From Mailhella sp. (GTDB lineage: Bacteria > Desulfobacterota > Desulfovibrionia > Desulfovibrionales > Desulfovibrionaceae), in contig JAHHTE010000108.1 in assembly GCA_020024815.1 (NCBI GenBank), forward strand, positions 1 through 7,012: a stretch of DNA of 7,012 bases, given 5' to 3'. A model generated the notes under the pieces. The model saw nothing but the letters and a program-made list of their open reading frames with translations, made no database searches and was not told where the DNA came from. This document shows, piece after piece, positions 5,650 through 7,012 of the stretch. Each line of letters starts with the position of its first letter. Positions within the stretch are counted from its first letter, which is position 1. Both the position numbers and the translations under genes were made by a program.

Positions 5650-6873
5650 ATGGCAACAGTAAGTGCAGAGCTTAAAGGTAAATATGTTTTAGTTGTAAAC
5701 GCTGGTAGCTCATCTTTTAAAACTCAAATTCTTTCTTGTGAAAATGAAACTCCAATTCTTGCTGTTTTGGCTGAAAGAATTGGTGCAAATAATGGTAAAC
5801 TTATTTTTAAGGTAAATCCTGATACTGATAAAGAAGAAAAACACGCTTTTGATGTTCATTACCCAACACATGGTGAAGGTATCCGCGATATGATGAAACG
5901 TATCGTTGATATGGGTATTTTACCTAATTTTGATTCTATTGTTGCAACAGGACATCGTGTTCTTTTAGGTGGACCAAAATACGCTGAATGCAAAGTTGAC
6001 GCTACTGTTAAACAAGTAATTCGTGATTATATTCCACTTGGACCATTGCATAACCCTGCAAACTTAGCTTGTATTGAAGTTATTGAAGAAATTTTACCTG
6101 GTGTTCCTGCTGTTGCTGTATTTGATACAGGCTTCCATACAACAATGCCTGATTATGCTTATACTTATGGTATTTCAAAAGAATTAAGCGAAAAATATCA
6201 TTTACGCCGTTATGGTTTCCACGGTATTTCTCATAAATATGTTTCAAAAACTGCTGCAAAATATCTTGGTAAAGAAACTTTTACAGGTATTTGCTGCCAC
6301 CTTGGTAATGGTTGTTCTATTTCTGCTATTAAAGACGGAAAATGCGTAGATACTACAATGGGTCTTACTCCATTAGAAGGGCTTTTAATGGGAACTCGTT
6401 GCGGTGATATTGATGCATCTTTACCTCTTTTCCTTATGGAACAAGAAGGATATACTCCAACTCAAATGTCAGATCTTTTAAACAAACAATCAGGTCTTAA
6501 GGCTCTTGCTGGAAGTAATGACATGAGAGACGTTGAAAACCTTATTGAAAAAGGTGATAAAGACGCTATCTTAGCAAATAATATCTTCAATTATCGTATT
6601 ATTAAATATATTGGTGCTTACCTTGCTGTGCTTGGTCAAATTGATGGTATTTTATTTACTGGTGGTATTGGTGAAAATGCTTCTGTTACCCGTGAACCAA
6701 TTTGTAAAGCTTTTGAACCTTTCGGTTTAGAACTTGATACTGAATTAAATCAAATTCGTTCTGGTGAACCTCGTGAAATCAATAAAAAAGGTAGCAAAAT
6801 TAAAGCTCTTGTTGTTCCAACCAATGAAGAACTTGAAATTATGCAAACAACCTTGAAAATTTTAGGTTACTAA
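5650..6873 (+). CDS. ackA: Acetate kinase
   Basis: This cytoplasmic 407-residue enzyme interconverts acetyl phosphate plus ADP with acetate plus ATP, normally with phosphotransacetylase. Family motifs are all present: VLVVNAGSSSFK (13-24, Asn17), GHRVLLGG (101-108, Arg103), VFDTGFHTTMP (157-167, Asp159), YGFHGISHKYVS (188-199, His191), CHLGNGCSISAIKDG (216-230), TTMGLTPLEGLLMGTRCGDID (235-255, Arg250), FTGGIGENA (336-344) and VPTNEELEI (389-397, Glu393). These cover the residues known as catalytic or substrate-binding in the Methanosarcina enzyme. LLGG replaces the commoner VHGG, a variant I recall from Desulfovibrio acetate kinases. Strong promoter, strong ribosome site and more C-ending codons (TTC, CGC, GAC) than in the upstream genes suggest high expression. 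It has its own terminator, and no pta gene appears on either side in the window. Confidence 0.97.
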   Translation: MATVSAELKGKYVLVVNAGSSSFKTQILSCENETPILAVLAERIGANNGKLIFKVNPDTDKEEKHAFDVHYPTHGEGIRDMMKRIVDMGILPNFDSIVATGHRVLLGGPKYAECKVDATVKQVIRDYIPLGPLHNPANLACIEVIEEILPGVPAVAVFDTGFHTTMPDYAYTYGISKELSEKYHLRRYGFHGISHKYVSKTAAKYLGKETFTGICCHLGNGCSISAIKDGKCVDTTMGLTPLEGLLMGTRCGDIDASLPLFLMEQEGYTPTQMSDLLNKQSGLKALAGSNDMRDVENLIEKGDKDAILANNIFNYRIIKYIGAYLAVLGQIDGILFTGGIGENASVTREPICKAFEPFGLELDTELNQIRSGEPREINKKGSKIKALVVPTNEELEIMQTTLKILGY

Positions 6874-6892
6874 AATTTATTGAAATAATAAT

Positions 6893-6925
6893 AAAAAAAG
6901 GTAGTTAATATAACTACCTTTTTTT
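6893..6925. terminator. Strong rho-independent terminator after ackA
   Basis: A perfect 15-bp stem: AAAAAAAGGTAGTTA (6893-6907) pairs with TAACTACCTTTTTTT (6911-6925) around a three-base loop. It starts 19 bases after the ackA stop. The T-run works on the plus strand, and the A-run gives an equal T-run on the minus strand, so it could also serve a convergent gene beyond the window. Confidence 0.92.
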
Positions 6926-7012
6926 ATATCATAAGAATGATTAAATTTATTTTATCTTATTATGTTATTTGTAATTGTTACTAGTGATTTTTTTATTACT
7001 TATGTTTATTAA

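Noticed and set aside
6926..7012. Promoter or gene start in the final AT-rich tail
   Set aside because: No paired -35/-10 boxes, ribosome site or open frame stands out from the AT background.

Overview
The window is strongly AT-rich chromosomal DNA (roughly 30% G+C by eye) from a flagellated Gram-negative bacterium. A low-G+C member of the Desulfovibrionales, perhaps Lawsonia-like, is the best guess. This rests on the Desulfovibrio-like form of the acetate kinase (GHRVLLGG, IRDYIPLGPLHNPANL), a sigma-54-driven hook protein gene and the MCE transport genes, all compared from memory. Genus and species are not resolved.

Layout. (1) 1-3071, plus strand: an operon-like run of three tightly packed genes. 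They are the C-terminal end of an MCE (MlaD/PqiB-type) lipid-transport protein cut by the window edge, a PqiC/DUF330-type auxiliary lipoprotein, and a full-length Aas-type fusion of a PlsC acyltransferase domain with an acyl-ACP/acyl-CoA synthetase. All three point to envelope lipid trafficking and fatty-acid or lysophospholipid recycling. The acyltransferase half of the Aas protein has lost its catalytic motifs while the adenylating half is intact. (2) 3071-3095: one hairpin between convergent genes that can terminate both. (3) 3095-3442, minus strand: a small conserved-looking protein of unknown function with a good sigma-70 promoter very close to its first ATG. (4) 3443-3960: a 518-base gene-free stretch with several inverted repeats, including a perfect 18-bp palindrome and two terminator-like hairpins sharing the 15-mer CTTTTGCGTGCAAAA. 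(5) 3961-5475, minus strand: flgE-type flagellar hook protein, monocistronic, with a textbook sigma-54 promoter and a hairpin predicted at the very start of its mRNA. (6) 5650-6873, plus strand: ackA, acetate kinase, with a near-consensus sigma-70 promoter, strong Shine-Dalgarno and its own strong terminator. The last 87 bases (6926-7012) show nothing I can support.

The genes fall into three functional blocks: envelope lipid handling, motility and acetate/ATP metabolism. The most interesting points are the catalytically degenerate acyltransferase domain beside an MCE transporter and the repeated hairpin/homopurine/terminator architecture in the gene-free stretch. I see no defence system, mobile element, CRISPR array or structural RNA gene.
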